Position numbers and translations under genes: made by a program
Source: Leishmania infantum JPCM5
Taxonomy: Eukaryota; Euglenozoa; Kinetoplastea; Trypanosomatida; Trypanosomatidae
Assembly: GCF_000002875.2 (NCBI RefSeq)
Contig: NC_009393.2
Span: 190,001-254,000, forward strand
Reading direction: 5' to 3'
DNA length: 64,000 nt
Notes under the pieces: model-generated
Told to the model about the DNA's origin: nothing
What the model saw: only the letters and a program-made list of their open reading frames with translations
The model's database searches: none
Shown: in pieces, positions 18,647-28,901 of the stretch
How the letters are laid out: the number at the start of each line of letters is the position of its first letter
How positions within the stretch are numbered: position 1 is the stretch's first letter

Positions 18647-19635
18647 GTTGGGGGGGGGGGCAATACAACACGGCACGTACCACCTCCTCACCCCTCCCCA
18701 GTAAACGCGCTCAGAGAGGGGAGCGAAAAGCGCCTCGCCCTCATGCGCAACGCACGTACGCGAGTGCATCCTTCCTGGCGAAGGGAGGGGAGAGATGTTA
18801 CGGCTTGCCTACTTCCACCGTGTATGTGTATGTGCGTGCATGTGCATGCATGCATGCGTAGAGCTGTTCTTCTTTTCTCTTTGTTGTCGTCGTCGTGGGG
18901 GTCTCCATCATTCATTCCTGTCTGTACATCCATACATGTCTGTGCGTGTGTGTGTGTGTGTGTGTGTCTGTGCGCACGTCTCTCTTCTTGTACGTTCCCC
19001 TTCTGTTGCTGGCTTGGTTATATCTTAGAGAGCGAGGAAAGCGTCGTGCCTCTCTCGCGCGCTTTTGTGTTTACTTCGGCTCGCCGTTTCCGTCTCCCCC
19101 TTCTTTCGCCTCCCGTCGCGTTGCCAGCGAGCGCGCGGTGTAGTGCTGCGTAACGCCGGTGACGGTGATGATGCTGGCGCTGACGTTCTTCTTATTCCTC
19201 GTATATGGTTGTTGTCGTTGGTCGCCCTAGTGAAGACCACGGGTTGCTGTTTTCATCCTTTTTCGTGTATGTGTGTGTGTGTTCATCCGCTTCTCCAGCG
19301 CTCAGTCCACTCACACTGACCGAATTCCCCCTCCTTCCCTCCGTCTTTCGACACCGCCCTACCTGGACTCCGAGCTCTCATACTGTCGAAGTGGGGGGAG
19401 GGAGGCAGGGAGGGCGTCGCGGGGCGGGCCTGTGTCTGCGGCCATCTCTGTGTGTGTGTGTGTGTGTGTCATCGTGCAAGCCACCGTTCAATCGAAAGCC
19501 GATAGGGAATCCAAAAGGAAAAGCGAAAACGTGCAGAGAGCTGCGGCGAACGCTGGCGCGTCGCCATGTGCCTTGTGTACCAGGGGCATGTGAAGGCGCT
19601 TGTGTGTGCCATCGGTGACCGTTCTCCCTCTCTGC

Positions 19636-19947
19636 ATGAGCGGTAGTCACATGGCGGTCCTTGCTGAGGGGGTCGAGGCAGCCAGGCGGCAGCGTCTTGC
19701 TTCTCTACGCCTTGCCTTCTTCACCAACGTCAGCTACACCCTCTTCCCCTTCCCCTTTCGTGCCGGCGTCGCACTCTTGCCGACAATAGCCGCCACCACC
19801 ACGGCCACCACCACCGCCACCACTCCCTTTCCAGACTTCGGTGTCTGTGTGAGTGAGCTGGGTGATCAGGAGCACACCCTCTCCACCACCGTCTCTATGC
19901 TCCCCGGTCCTGTCACCGGCGTGAACCTTTCCTCCTCCCCCCCTTAA
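19636..19947 (+). CDS. Weak candidate small ORF (103 aa)
   Basis: The ATG opens a frame whose first ~50 residues (MSGSHMAVLAEGVEAARRQR, then LASLRLAFFTNVSYTLFPFP) look more protein-like than the rest of this spacer. The second half becomes Thr/Ala/Ser low complexity. Nothing is recognised. It lies alone within a 3.8 kb spacer and could be a short gene or simply part of a long UTR. Confidence 0.2.
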   Translation: MSGSHMAVLAEGVEAARRQRLASLRLAFFTNVSYTLFPFPFRAGVALLPTIAATTTATTTATTPFPDFGVCVSELGDQEHTLSTTVSMLPGPVTGVNLSSSPP

Positions 19948-20330
19948 TCTCTCTTCCTTCGGCCAGACGCCTCATTGCCCTGATCCTTTGCCGCGGGACG
20001 CACATCCGCCGCTCGCCCTCGCCTCCCCCTCTCCCTCCCTGCACACACACACACACACACTCATACACACACTCACTGACACACGCACGTGCCCAGCGTT
20101 CACGCCTACGCGCGTGTCTGTGATTGAGTGTGTGTGTGTGTGCATGTGTATACCTGTAGCAGTAGACTTTTCGTTTTGTGCGCATACCCGTGCCTTGAAG
20201 GCGAAGACAAGACGTTGGGATCATCCTTGTCACCGTCGCTGTCGCCGTTGTCATCAACCCGTGCAGGCTCGGCAAGGAACAGCGCGACAGTCAGGTGCAG
20301 TAGTGTGTCTGCATCTGCAGCGGCGCTTTC

Positions 20331-20393
20331 CTGTTGCTCCCTTCCTCTCTTCTCGCTCGCCGCTCACCCACCCACCGTGTGCGCGCACGCGAG
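20331..20393 (+). promoter_or_regulatory. Candidate splice acceptor region for the LRR gene
   Basis: A C/T-rich tract at about 20331-20370 is followed by AG at 20392-20393. The first ATG downstream is 20420, which supports that start over the open frame extending further upstream. Confidence 0.35.
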
Positions 20394-20419
20394 CCGCTTC
20401 TCCGGCACGCATCAACATT

Positions 20420-23413
20420 ATGGCCTCCATGAATGGCAGCCTCTACCGGAGCAGTTGTTCCATCTCGAGCTTAGCGGATGCGCCACTCGCAAAAGCCACG
20501 GCGCTGTCTGAGCAAAACCTCGCGCGCACCCCGACGCCACCGCCGGCAAGAGTGCTGCCGGCGATTGCCGCTGCTGCCACTGTCACGGCGGCTACTCTGC
20601 CTAGCATACCGCTGGATCGATACCGGGCAAAGCTGGAGGAGTGTGCTGAGCTGCACCGTCAGCTGGAGGAGCTGGCACACACGAAGGAGGCGGTCGAACA
20701 GCGTCTCTCGAGTTGCCAAGCGGAAGCAGTGCAGCTGCGTCAGACTGTGCATCGGCTAGAGTGTGTGCTGCAGCTCCGCAACGAGGAACTCGTCTTGCTA
20801 CGTGATTGCCGACGCCAGCGAGGTGTTGGTGGCGGGGATGGCGCACCGGCCTCGATGCGAATGATCCTGCCAACAGCTGAGGCCGTTGCACAATCACTCG
20901 GCAGGGCCCGCGGCGGAGCAAGCCAGCAATTTACCCACGCTGCTGAGGGCGCTGCAACGGCTGATCAAGCGGTCATACTCGAGTACATCAGAGCCTCCTG
21001 CTACGTAGGCTGCCCGACGCACCCGCAACTTATTCAGTTTTTTTTCGCCGCCTCCTCTGGAGAAGCGTTGGTCGCGACGGAGCCGCCGCTCACGTACGCG
21101 CAGGGCTCGGTGCTGCATCGTCTGCTTACACAGACACCCATCGGCTGGGGGGCTGCTGCCGCCGCCGCCGCCGTCGCTGAGCTCTCTGCATTCCGGACGT
21201 GGGCCTGTGAGCATCTTCGCACCTTTTCCGTTCGCTTCGAGGACGCCTACGCCGGTGTGTCGACTCTCTCCGATGCGCTGCTGCACTCCCTCCCCTCACT
21301 CGCCCAACTCGAGGTGTGGGGTGTGGACAGCGACGCTGCCCTCACGAAGCTGACAGATGCGCTGGTGGGTGCCACGCAGGTGCGCGAGCTGTCGCTGCCG
21401 GAGCTGGTAGTCGGCGACGACGGCCTACAAGGACTGTGGCGCCTGCTTCAAATGCGCGGCTCGATGCACGCCCCTTGCACCGCCGCGGTGCCGGCCGAGA
21501 CGTCTTGCGCCGCCGACTCGCTCGCACTGGCGCTGTGCACTCTAGACCTCAGCGCCTGCCACATCAAGGACCCGCTCACATTGGCCCAGCTCCACTGTCC
21601 CTCTGTCGAGGTGCTTCTGCTGCCCCCAACTGACCGCATGACGGACAGCCTCCTCGCAGAGGTGCTGCAGCGCTGTCCTCGGCTGCACACGCTTGACCTC
21701 TCGGGCTGCGCGCGGCTGACCGACGCGTGTGTCGAGTTCTTCAACTCCGCAGCTCCGCAGCTGCGGGTCCTCGCGCTGGAGCACTGCCCGCACGTTCACC
21801 GCCTCCAGCTAGATCACGTGGAGGTACTGCTCTCGTCCCTCGTGCACGTGCACGCGCTCACGAGCCGCAGCCTGCGCGTGCTGCCGCTGCCGGTGCAGCA
21901 GCGCGCCGTCCTCTCCTCTCTCGTGGCGCCTCGCCTCTCGCAGATCTCCTTGCACGGGCTGCCTGTAGATGAGGAAGTGCTGCGGCGGCTCAACGGCCGC
22001 AGTGGTGAAGTGGACGGCTGCGAAGAAGGCGTGCGGCTCACCTCTGTCACCTTCTCGGAGTGCACGTTCGTCAGCGATGATGTTTTCGCAGGGTTTCTCC
22101 AATCACAGACGGATCTACAGAAGCTCTCTCTCTTCCACTGCAAGGGCCTGAGCAGCGCCTGCTGGATGGCGAAGAGAGGCCTGCCCATCTTCGCGGCCCT
22201 TCACACGCTCGAGTTGGTCAACCTTCGGACCCTCACCGACGAAGCCCTCCGCGAGCTCACCCAGGCATGTCCAGCCCTGCAGCAACTCGATCTCCACGGC
22301 GCGGGCTGGTCGCACCTGACAGACATCAGCATCCGCCAGCTAGACCGGCTATCGGAGCTACGCGTGCTGAACCTACTTGCCCTGAACCCGGATCTCGTGA
22401 CGGCCCCTGTAGTCACTGCACTTGTTCAGCGCCTGCCGCAGTTGCAGCGGTTGTACCACGAGACCGCCATCACCTTGGCGGGGCACAGTGAGTCGGTGGA
22501 GAACGGCGACAAGGGCGCTCTTCACCCCGTCGGCGCCGTGGATATCCCCTCCGCATCGGTGTCGTCGTCTGTGACCGTCGAGAGGAGTGATGCAGAGGCG
22601 CGCTGGCGAGCAGCGCTGCGCGACTACCCTCTTCGCATGCTTCGGCTGCAGCACCACAGCGCTCTAGTCCTGTGGACAGATCGGGCGCGCACAGCTGGGC
22701 CACGCGCAAGCCGCGAGGATGTCCCACAAGCCACTAGCGATTCTCTACTTACGGCGACAACAGTGGACGGGGGACACGACGGGAGCGGCATCCAAGTGGC
22801 AGAAGCGGCCGCTGTAGAGCCATCGAAACTGTTCCCGGCAATGGCCGCCCGCACCATGGCAGCTGCCATCGCTGCCTCGGCGGCGAGTACACTAACGCTG
22901 CCATCGCTGAAGACCCCTGCACCACCCCAGCACGGGCCGCCTGGCGAAGTGCGCCTCGGCGACGCAGAGGGAGCGCCACACGCCTCGAGCTGTTTCGTTG
23001 CGTCTCCGCACCATGAGGCAGCATTGCTGCCACCAGTGAGGCGCTCCACGCCAGGAGAGCCCGCGCACATGGACGCAGACGAGTGTGGCCAAGCGTCGCC
23101 GGTGCATGAGCAGCAGCAGCAGCTCAACTCGCCATCGTCATGCTCCTCCTCCGGCTCCTCGACATACACCCAGCAGTCGACGCAAGAGGGCAGTCACGAA
23201 GGTGCAGGCCACAGCCTCAAGCGGTCACTGGTGCAGTGCGCCAACGCCGCCGCATCAGCAGCTTTCCAGTCGTACCAGCACCGCCCCGTGCGCATGTCGA
23301 CAGGCTCCAGCCGTCCATCTGTGGCAACCGCAGTCGCCGCCACGGCAGCAGCACCACAAGCGGGCTCTGTGGAAGACCGTGCCGAAGCGTTCATGGGGCC
23401 TTGGGAAGAGTAG
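20420..23413 (+). CDS. Leucine-rich-repeat protein with N-terminal coiled coil (997 aa)
   Basis: After a short Ser/Ala-rich start, residues about 65-130 form a coiled coil (LEECAELHRQLEELAHTKEA and onwards). Residues about 284-680 hold leucine-rich repeats of the cysteine-containing (AMN1/F-box-type) class. Examples are LHTLDLSGCARLTDACVEFF and LQQLDLHGAGWSHLTD, with a period near 26 residues. The C-terminal ~300 residues are Ser/Ala/Gln-rich and disordered-looking. No F-box, signal peptide or membrane segment is seen. Such LRR domains are protein-binding scaffolds; in this class they often select substrates for ubiquitin ligases, but nothing here proves that. The open frame extends 144 codons upstream of 20420 in CA/TG-rich sequence that is probably UTR. 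The gene is flanked by inverted repeat copies B and C. Confidence 0.8.
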   Translation: MASMNGSLYRSSCSISSLADAPLAKATALSEQNLARTPTPPPARVLPAIAAAATVTAATLPSIPLDRYRAKLEECAELHRQLEELAHTKEAVEQRLSSCQAEAVQLRQTVHRLECVLQLRNEELVLLRDCRRQRGVGGGDGAPASMRMILPTAEAVAQSLGRARGGASQQFTHAAEGAATADQAVILEYIRASCYVGCPTHPQLIQFFFAASSGEALVATEPPLTYAQGSVLHRLLTQTPIGWGAAAAAAAVAELSAFRTWACEHLRTFSVRFEDAYAGVSTLSDALLHSLPSLAQLEVWGVDSDAALTKLTDALVGATQVRELSLPELVVGDDGLQGLWRLLQMRGSMHAPCTAAVPAETSCAADSLALALCTLDLSACHIKDPLTLAQLHCPSVEVLLLPPTDRMTDSLLAEVLQRCPRLHTLDLSGCARLTDACVEFFNSAAPQLRVLALEHCPHVHRLQLDHVEVLLSSLVHVHALTSRSLRVLPLPVQQRAVLSSLVAPRLSQISLHGLPVDEEVLRRLNGRSGEVDGCEEGVRLTSVTFSECTFVSDDVFAGFLQSQTDLQKLSLFHCKGLSSACWMAKRGLPIFAALHTLELVNLRTLTDEALRELTQACPALQQLDLHGAGWSHLTDISIRQLDRLSELRVLNLLALNPDLVTAPVVTALVQRLPQLQRLYHETAITLAGHSESVENGDKGALHPVGAVDIPSASVSSSVTVERSDAEARWRAALRDYPLRMLRLQHHSALVLWTDRARTAGPRASREDVPQATSDSLLTATTVDGGHDGSGIQVAEAAAVEPSKLFPAMAARTMAAAIAASAASTLTLPSLKTPAPPQHGPPGEVRLGDAEGAPHASSCFVASPHHEAALLPPVRRSTPGEPAHMDADECGQASPVHEQQQQLNSPSSCSSSGSSTYTQQSTQEGSHEGAGHSLKRSLVQCANAAASAAFQSYQHRPVRMSTGSSRPSVATAVAATAAAPQAGSVEDRAEAFMGPWEE

Positions 23414-23944
23414 AGCGAAGGGCCTGACGACGCGCGTGCGCTGCCGGGCTTCTTTACCCTCCCCTCCCCCCCCACACACACACACACTTCAGTCCCATTT
23501 TGCACGGCGGCATTTGTGCCCGGCGGCCTCGCGCTCTTTTCTTGGGTGTTGCTGTTTCTAGGGGGGGTTAGATGTGTCCCACACCTTCGAGTTTCGCACG
23601 AGCCCCCACCGCCCCCCTCCTCCCTTTTCCTCATATGGGGCACAGAAGCACACACACACACCTGTGCGCGTGCGCCATCTCTTGTGATCGAGTTGGCTTC
23701 TCTTTACTCTTCTTTTTCCCCTTTACATGTATGTAAACAGCAGCACGCAGGAAAGAGCGTTGGTGATGCGTGACAACGGTGCGGATGACGTGGCATGATG
23801 ATGGCCATGTCGGTGACAACGATGCGGACGGCTCTCATACTTACTTTCACACGCGCCGATCCATCTTTTCGCGCTACTTGTACGTGAACAGGCACGACCT
23901 TCTGTGTGCACGTGCGTGTGCGCCTCCGGATAGACTTTGTTTTC

Positions 23945-24207
23945 TCATTCTGCATCGCTCTCTTTCTCCCTCTGTGGCGGCAAGGGAAGGGGGAAGGAGG
24001 AGGAGGCCAGACACCCACACCCTATCCCCTGCCAGTGCCGAGTCTCCCCTCTGGTGGGGGGCACGGGTTGAGGCAGGGGACGCGCTCAGGTCACTGAGTT
24101 GGTGCCTTGTGCTGCGGCAGGCCCCCGTGGGTGCGGTGGGAGGGGTGAGGGGGAGGGTCGAGTGGCGGTTGCGCTCCTATTCGATGGCAGGATAACGGAC
24201 GCGTTGG
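23945..24207 (-). repeat. Dispersed repeat copy C
   Basis: About 263 bp, the near-perfect reverse complement of copy B and in the same orientation as copy D. It lies about 0.53 kb downstream of the LRR gene stop at 23413. Differences from copy B are few, mainly one extra C in a C run and a small change in the G-rich part near 24140. Confidence 0.85.
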
Positions 24208-25429
24208 AACGACAATCTTCACCTCGGTGTGTGCGGTGACCATCATCGTCGTTGGTTAGTGGAGAGGCGGGGGCACGACTGATGGTGTTGATTCGCGGCG
24301 CAGTCGCCCTCAACTGCTCTCACTCTTTCGTTGCCTTTAGTAGGAAGCGAAATGGTGCGACATGACTCACACAGTCCGCCGGTGCCGCCACGCGCACGAA
24401 GCGATCCTCCCCCTGTTCCCCACCTCCTTGTTTGTTGCTTCGACCTCACCTCCCCCCTTTCATCACCGCTGTTTGTGTGCCTGTGTCACACATCCGCAGC
24501 AGCGCCACGGTTCCACCGTCACCACAGCCGGACTCTCTCCGAATGGACACGCTTGCTCTATTTGTGATGCATTTGTTTTTTCTCGATGTTCAGCCGCCCA
24601 GAGTACCGTATAACACCAAGCACATACGACGAAGGTGAAGGTGGACGCACGGGTTTCCCTCTCTCGCTTACACACATGCGCATGCACGCACGCCTCCTCC
24701 ATTATGCGGTGCCCACTCACCCTGGGTGTATGTATATGTACATACCTCCCCACGTGTATATCTATACGTCTAGGTAAGCCTGCGTATGCGTATTTATATA
24801 TATATATATGTGTGTGTGTGCATTTATATAAATAGATGTCTGCGTACTCATGTGGAAGAACGCGCGAGGAACGGAAAGGAGTTCGAGAGGCGGGCGAACC
24901 AGGACGCACGCAAACATCAGAGCAGAGCAGAGCGAAGGCGTGCGGCGCGCATCTGCAGGTGTGCATGAGTGCGCGCGTGGCACGTCGGCTCAGTGCGTGA
25001 ATGCCTCGTCTCTGTCGTGTGTGCGTTCAGCCACGGTTTGCCGGCTGTGCACCCCCACCCTACCCCCCGCACACACACACAAACCTCCCCCTCCCTCTCG
25101 CGCTCTCTTTGGCAGACCGGCTGCCCTGACCGAGCATCGCTGCATCGACCCACAACAAGGACCACCATCCACCCCACCCCACCCCACCCCCTCTTCCCGC
25201 ACGTGCGACAAGGTCACTGAAGTAGCGTTCCGGCGAACCACAAAGGCGACGATACCAGCCAACAAAGGAAAAGAGCAAGACAAAGAGCGGCGTGGAGACC
25301 GCAAGCCGCGCAGGAGTGCCACCGCATCCCGCCCATCCACCTTTCCGCTACTCCAGGTGTTAGTGCGTTGTCTGCGTGTATCGCGAGGAGGAACGGCGAG
25401 AAAAGGGGCGCGCGCTTGGCCGGTCTGTG

Positions 25430-25430
<1 letters not shown>

Positions 25431-25470
<40 letters not shown>

Positions 25471-25471
25471 C
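25431..25471. repeat. (CA)n(TA)n compound microsatellite
   Basis: About ten CA units flow directly into about ten TA units, roughly 100 bp upstream of the start at 25572, so it is within or next to the 5' UTR. The in-frame upstream extension of that gene would encode it as His-Thr then Tyr-Ile repeats, which argues against an upstream start. Confidence 0.9.
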
Positions 25472-25571
25472 GCCATCTTCCCGTTCCTTTTCTGTTCGAA
25501 GACTGCGGGGCACGTCCTTCTCTCTCCACCCCGCTCTGCTGCCTCACCACGGTTGCCCCTGCTTCCTGCAA

Positions 25572-28500
25572 ATGGCCTCTCCAACGCACAGCCATGCGTC
25601 GAACACAGGCAGTCGACGTCACCACACGCCACTGTTGCAGGAGCGCAGCAACTCTTTGACTCGCCGGCAGGAGATGCTGAAGCTCCAAAACGGTCAGTCG
25701 TCCACCCTGCACTACTCCGCATCACCGCAGCAAGAGGGGGCGGACGCGGATGCGGCTATGCCGGGCACCGTCGTCGTGTGCGGTGTGCGCTCCGCGTTCC
25801 CGCTCATCCCGCTGGCCGACGAGGCGCTAATCGCAAGCTGCAGTGCGGTGCTCGAGACACCGTCGCCGCAGTGTTCGCCTAGCTCGCTGCGCGGTGTACC
25901 GTGTCTGCGCCGTCCGTCGTCGCCGACCGCGGCCACCCTCTTCCAGCGCCAGGACTCCGGCACCGGCATCGGCGGCGATGGGCCTTGCATCGGCAACGGC
26001 ACCAACGCCGCCGGATTGCCGCCTGCCCTACGCACGCGCAATCGTGCAGCCCACGACGCCACTGGAAGGCCGCCACGGGTGCGTCCATACGACGGACAAG
26101 AGCAGCTGGCAGAGTTCGATGCGGAAGCTGGCGTTGAGGAGGACCGCCTCAGTTGGGGGCTGGAGGAGGACGATGGATGCGAGGCAGAGGACGCAAGGTC
26201 CGCCAGCACCAACGCCGCATCGCCGCACGAGAGCAATGGGCGCAGCAGTGGGGAAAGTGCAGAGCGTTCCGACGTCGCCGTTGAGGTCATTCAACCGCTT
26301 GTCGCGTCCAGCGAAGAGGCATCACCCCCATCCTGCACGAAGCGCGCTCCCCCACCCTCGCAGGTGGTAACGGCGTGCATCGACGCGCACCCCATCACGG
26401 AAACAGCCAAGGCTCACACACCACAAGCACGTCACTTAACTTATAATAGCGACAGCAGTCTGGACTGGCTCGGCGACGACCAGACCGCAAGCGAGGAGGT
26501 TCGCCCGCGCGACAGCCGCTACCCGACGCAAGAGTCGCTTGAGAACCACAGTGACGACTGCGAGGGTCGGCGTGCGTCGCAGTCGGCGGGCCAACCTCCA
26601 GCTCGCAGCTGCCACGCGCAGCTCGAACAGGCAACCGTATCTCCTCCATGTGCACCGACTACGCCGACGACTCATCGGCAGAGTGTCCAGACCACGGATG
26701 CCGAGGCATCTGTGATGAAGACGAATGCGGCAAGCTCCACCTTAGCCGCGCAGCTGCTCGCGAAGACGGAGGGGCGCCGCAGCTCCCCCGGTGCGGGAAA
26801 AGAGACGCTCGTTGTGCAGGGTGAAGTCATGCCAGGCGTCCTGCAGACGGTTGGCCCACGTATGATGTCGGCGTCCTCGGATGACCGTTCCCGGAACCAG
26901 CGTGCTGGTAAGGGCAGCATCCACGTTCGTGCGGCAGAGGTAGAAGCGGCGCATTCAGCTTCCTGGCAGACGCAGGGGCCGCAGGTGATCTCCGCCTCCG
27001 AGACGTGTCGTGCGAGTCGACAGGCCGTGGAGTCTGTCGACCCGTGGTACACCGACGCCGATCAGCAGCCGAGCCTGCTTCAAACGGTAAGCTCGTGCAA
27101 CCTCTTGGGCTCGGCTACGGATCTGTCGGGGGCGAACTCGCGGCGCAAAATCTACGGATCCATGGTCGAGTACCACTCCAGCACGCCCGTCCAGGCAGAA
27201 GAGACGACGACCGTCAGCCAGGCTTCTCCCACAACAGCGGCAGAGGACAGCGCTGATCAGCTACAATCCCGATGCGCCGGTGCTGCCCTGCCGCCTCGCT
27301 CGCCGGTTGACGAGAGTGCCTCAAAACGTCGTTCCCTCCTCGCCTCTCGGCCCTCATCTCGCACGGGCACCAGCGACGTCGAGGAGGACTACGACGGCCA
27401 TTCGTCGCAGGCAAGGCGAGCAGACCCTAAGGGGGCGACGGAGAGCATGGTGGCGGGTGCAGGTGACTGCCGCTGGGGCGAGGTGGATGAGGTGCCTCCG
27501 ATGCAGCAGCCGCACACGCGCAAGGGCGAACTCCACGATGAGGGTGGCAAGGATGATATCAACGCGATGAACGGCAGAAAAGACGAAAGCGAGGAACACC
27601 CCCAGCAGCAGCGCCCAGCGGAAGAGGAGCACGCTGTAGGAGCCGCAGCTGCGAGAGGAAGCGACGGCGAGCATGGACTTGTGCTGCAGTATCGCCCGCA
27701 GGTGCAGGTGAGCGCTCTGGAAGCGCATCAGATTCGTTCTTCTCGTGCCACCGCGCGCGAAAGCAACAGTGAAATCCATCAAGATGAGTCCATCGACGTC
27801 CACGAGGAGAACGAGGATAGCACGGAGTACATCAGCTGCTACGACGTGGCCTGCCAGACATCACAGCATCTGCTGATGTCGGTGCGAGAAGAGTGGCAGG
27901 GGCGTGCGCAAAGCCGGCAAGGTGCGAGTGGCGAGGGCGACGTCAGCAAGATCGGCCCACTGGACCCTCACTACGTTGGTTCGAACCGGTGGATGTGCGC
28001 TGCCGGGGTTTGCCCACAGTGCCATCCCAAGCGGCGGGTGAGGGGGAGCAGCAGTGGTTTCGGAGGGCTTAGCAAGCCGACGTGGCCACTAGCCCCGCGC
28101 AGCACCTTGGGGTACAGCGCTCCACCTCGCTCTGTCCCGTTGCAGAGGCCCCAGGGGCCAGCGAGAGCGGCTACTGCAGGCCGCGACGCACGCCTCCCGC
28201 CGCTGGGGTCGTCCTTAAGCGCATCGACACGCGCGCACCCCCAACTCCCGCCTGCGTCGTCGTGCCAGCAGCGCGCTCAAAGGGCACCGTCTGCACGGCA
28301 GCACAGCAGCACGTATGCGAGCAGTAGCAGCAGCGCTGGCCGTCACTACCGCCGCGACCGCTACTCGCCTACAGTCACCTCCTACCAGGGTGGATACTGC
28401 TTCACGCGCGAGTGGGACGCACAGCAGCAGCAGCGGCAGTGTCGGCTGCGTGAACTGCAGATGGAGCAGAGAGCCCGCCGCGGGGGCACCGGGGCGGCAT

Positions 28501-28901
28501 ACACGTCCTTGCTGTTGCTGACAAGCCATGACATGCGGTCGAGGGAGCGGGCCGCCGGTAAGGAGCCCAGAACCTATCGCTACTGCAACCTGGAGTCGCA
28601 GCAGATGATGGTGCACACGGGGGTCGGCCGCGCAGATTTAGAACTAGAGAGCTACAACGACACGCTACACGGAGCCCCTCTCATCGAGGCGCAGGAAGAA
28701 GACAATGACGGTGCGGTGAAAGCGATCGAGGCCTGGAAAGATCGTGAGGTCAGCGAGCAGACACAGCTGCGTTATCCGGCGGCCGCAGTTGTTTCCGCCG
28801 CAGGCAGCAGCAACGCCGCCACCAACCCCAGCCCCCGCTCCCACGCACGCCCGGCCGCCAGCGGCTCAGCCAAAGCGAGTCGGTTGTGCGTACTGTGCTG
28901 A
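25572..28901 (+). CDS. Large protein of unknown function with possible C-terminal CaaX box (1109 aa)
   Basis: I do not recognise the family. Most of the protein is Ser/Glu/Ala/Gln-rich and disordered-looking. The last third is more ordered. It contains a conserved-looking Cys cluster, RWMCAAGVCPQCHPKRR (about residues 808-824), which could bind metal, an aromatic/basic region and a helical segment rich in Arg and Gln. The protein ends in SRLCVLC; the final four residues, C-V-L-C, fit a CaaX prenylation signal, suggesting farnesylation and membrane attachment. There is no signal peptide or transmembrane segment. The first ATG after the CA/TA repeat is 25572; the open frame upstream encodes the repeat and is disregarded. 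Function is unknown. Confidence 0.8.
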   Translation: MASPTHSHASNTGSRRHHTPLLQERSNSLTRRQEMLKLQNGQSSTLHYSASPQQEGADADAAMPGTVVVCGVRSAFPLIPLADEALIASCSAVLETPSPQCSPSSLRGVPCLRRPSSPTAATLFQRQDSGTGIGGDGPCIGNGTNAAGLPPALRTRNRAAHDATGRPPRVRPYDGQEQLAEFDAEAGVEEDRLSWGLEEDDGCEAEDARSASTNAASPHESNGRSSGESAERSDVAVEVIQPLVASSEEASPPSCTKRAPPPSQVVTACIDAHPITETAKAHTPQARHLTYNSDSSLDWLGDDQTASEEVRPRDSRYPTQESLENHSDDCEGRRASQSAGQPPARSCHAQLEQATVSPPCAPTTPTTHRQSVQTTDAEASVMKTNAASSTLAAQLLAKTEGRRSSPGAGKETLVVQGEVMPGVLQTVGPRMMSASSDDRSRNQRAGKGSIHVRAAEVEAAHSASWQTQGPQVISASETCRASRQAVESVDPWYTDADQQPSLLQTVSSCNLLGSATDLSGANSRRKIYGSMVEYHSSTPVQAEETTTVSQASPTTAAEDSADQLQSRCAGAALPPRSPVDESASKRRSLLASRPSSRTGTSDVEEDYDGHSSQARRADPKGATESMVAGAGDCRWGEVDEVPPMQQPHTRKGELHDEGGKDDINAMNGRKDESEEHPQQQRPAEEEHAVGAAAARGSDGEHGLVLQYRPQVQVSALEAHQIRSSRATARESNSEIHQDESIDVHEENEDSTEYISCYDVACQTSQHLLMSVREEWQGRAQSRQGASGEGDVSKIGPLDPHYVGSNRWMCAAGVCPQCHPKRRVRGSSSGFGGLSKPTWPLAPRSTLGYSAPPRSVPLQRPQGPARAATAGRDARLPPLGSSLSASTRAHPQLPPASSCQQRAQRAPSARQHSSTYASSSSSAGRHYRRDRYSPTVTSYQGGYCFTREWDAQQQQRQCRLRELQMEQRARRGGTGAAYTSLLLLTSHDMRSRERAAGKEPRTYRYCNLESQQMMVHTGVGRADLELESYNDTLHGAPLIEAQEEDNDGAVKAIEAWKDREVSEQTQLRYPAAAVVSAAGSSNAATNPSPRSHARPAASGSAKASRLCVLC

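Larger units (their letters stand above)
16573..20419. other. Long spacer (3.8 kb) with repeats
   Basis: Much longer than most spacers here. It contains a CG/TG run at 17037-17095, repeat copy B at 17279-17539, a 15-bp minisatellite at 18277-18385, TG runs near 18947-18967 and 19447-19468, and CA near 20042-20080. Most open frames are low complexity. Two short frames (18188-18646 and 19636-19947) are described separately as weak candidates. Confidence 0.5.
23414..25571. other. Spacer (2.2 kb) with repeat C and simple repeats
   Basis: Contains CA at about 23473-23487 and 23648-23662, repeat copy C at 23945-24207, AT/TG runs at about 24794-24820 and the CA/TA array at 25431-25471. No convincing coding frame. 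Confidence 0.5.
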
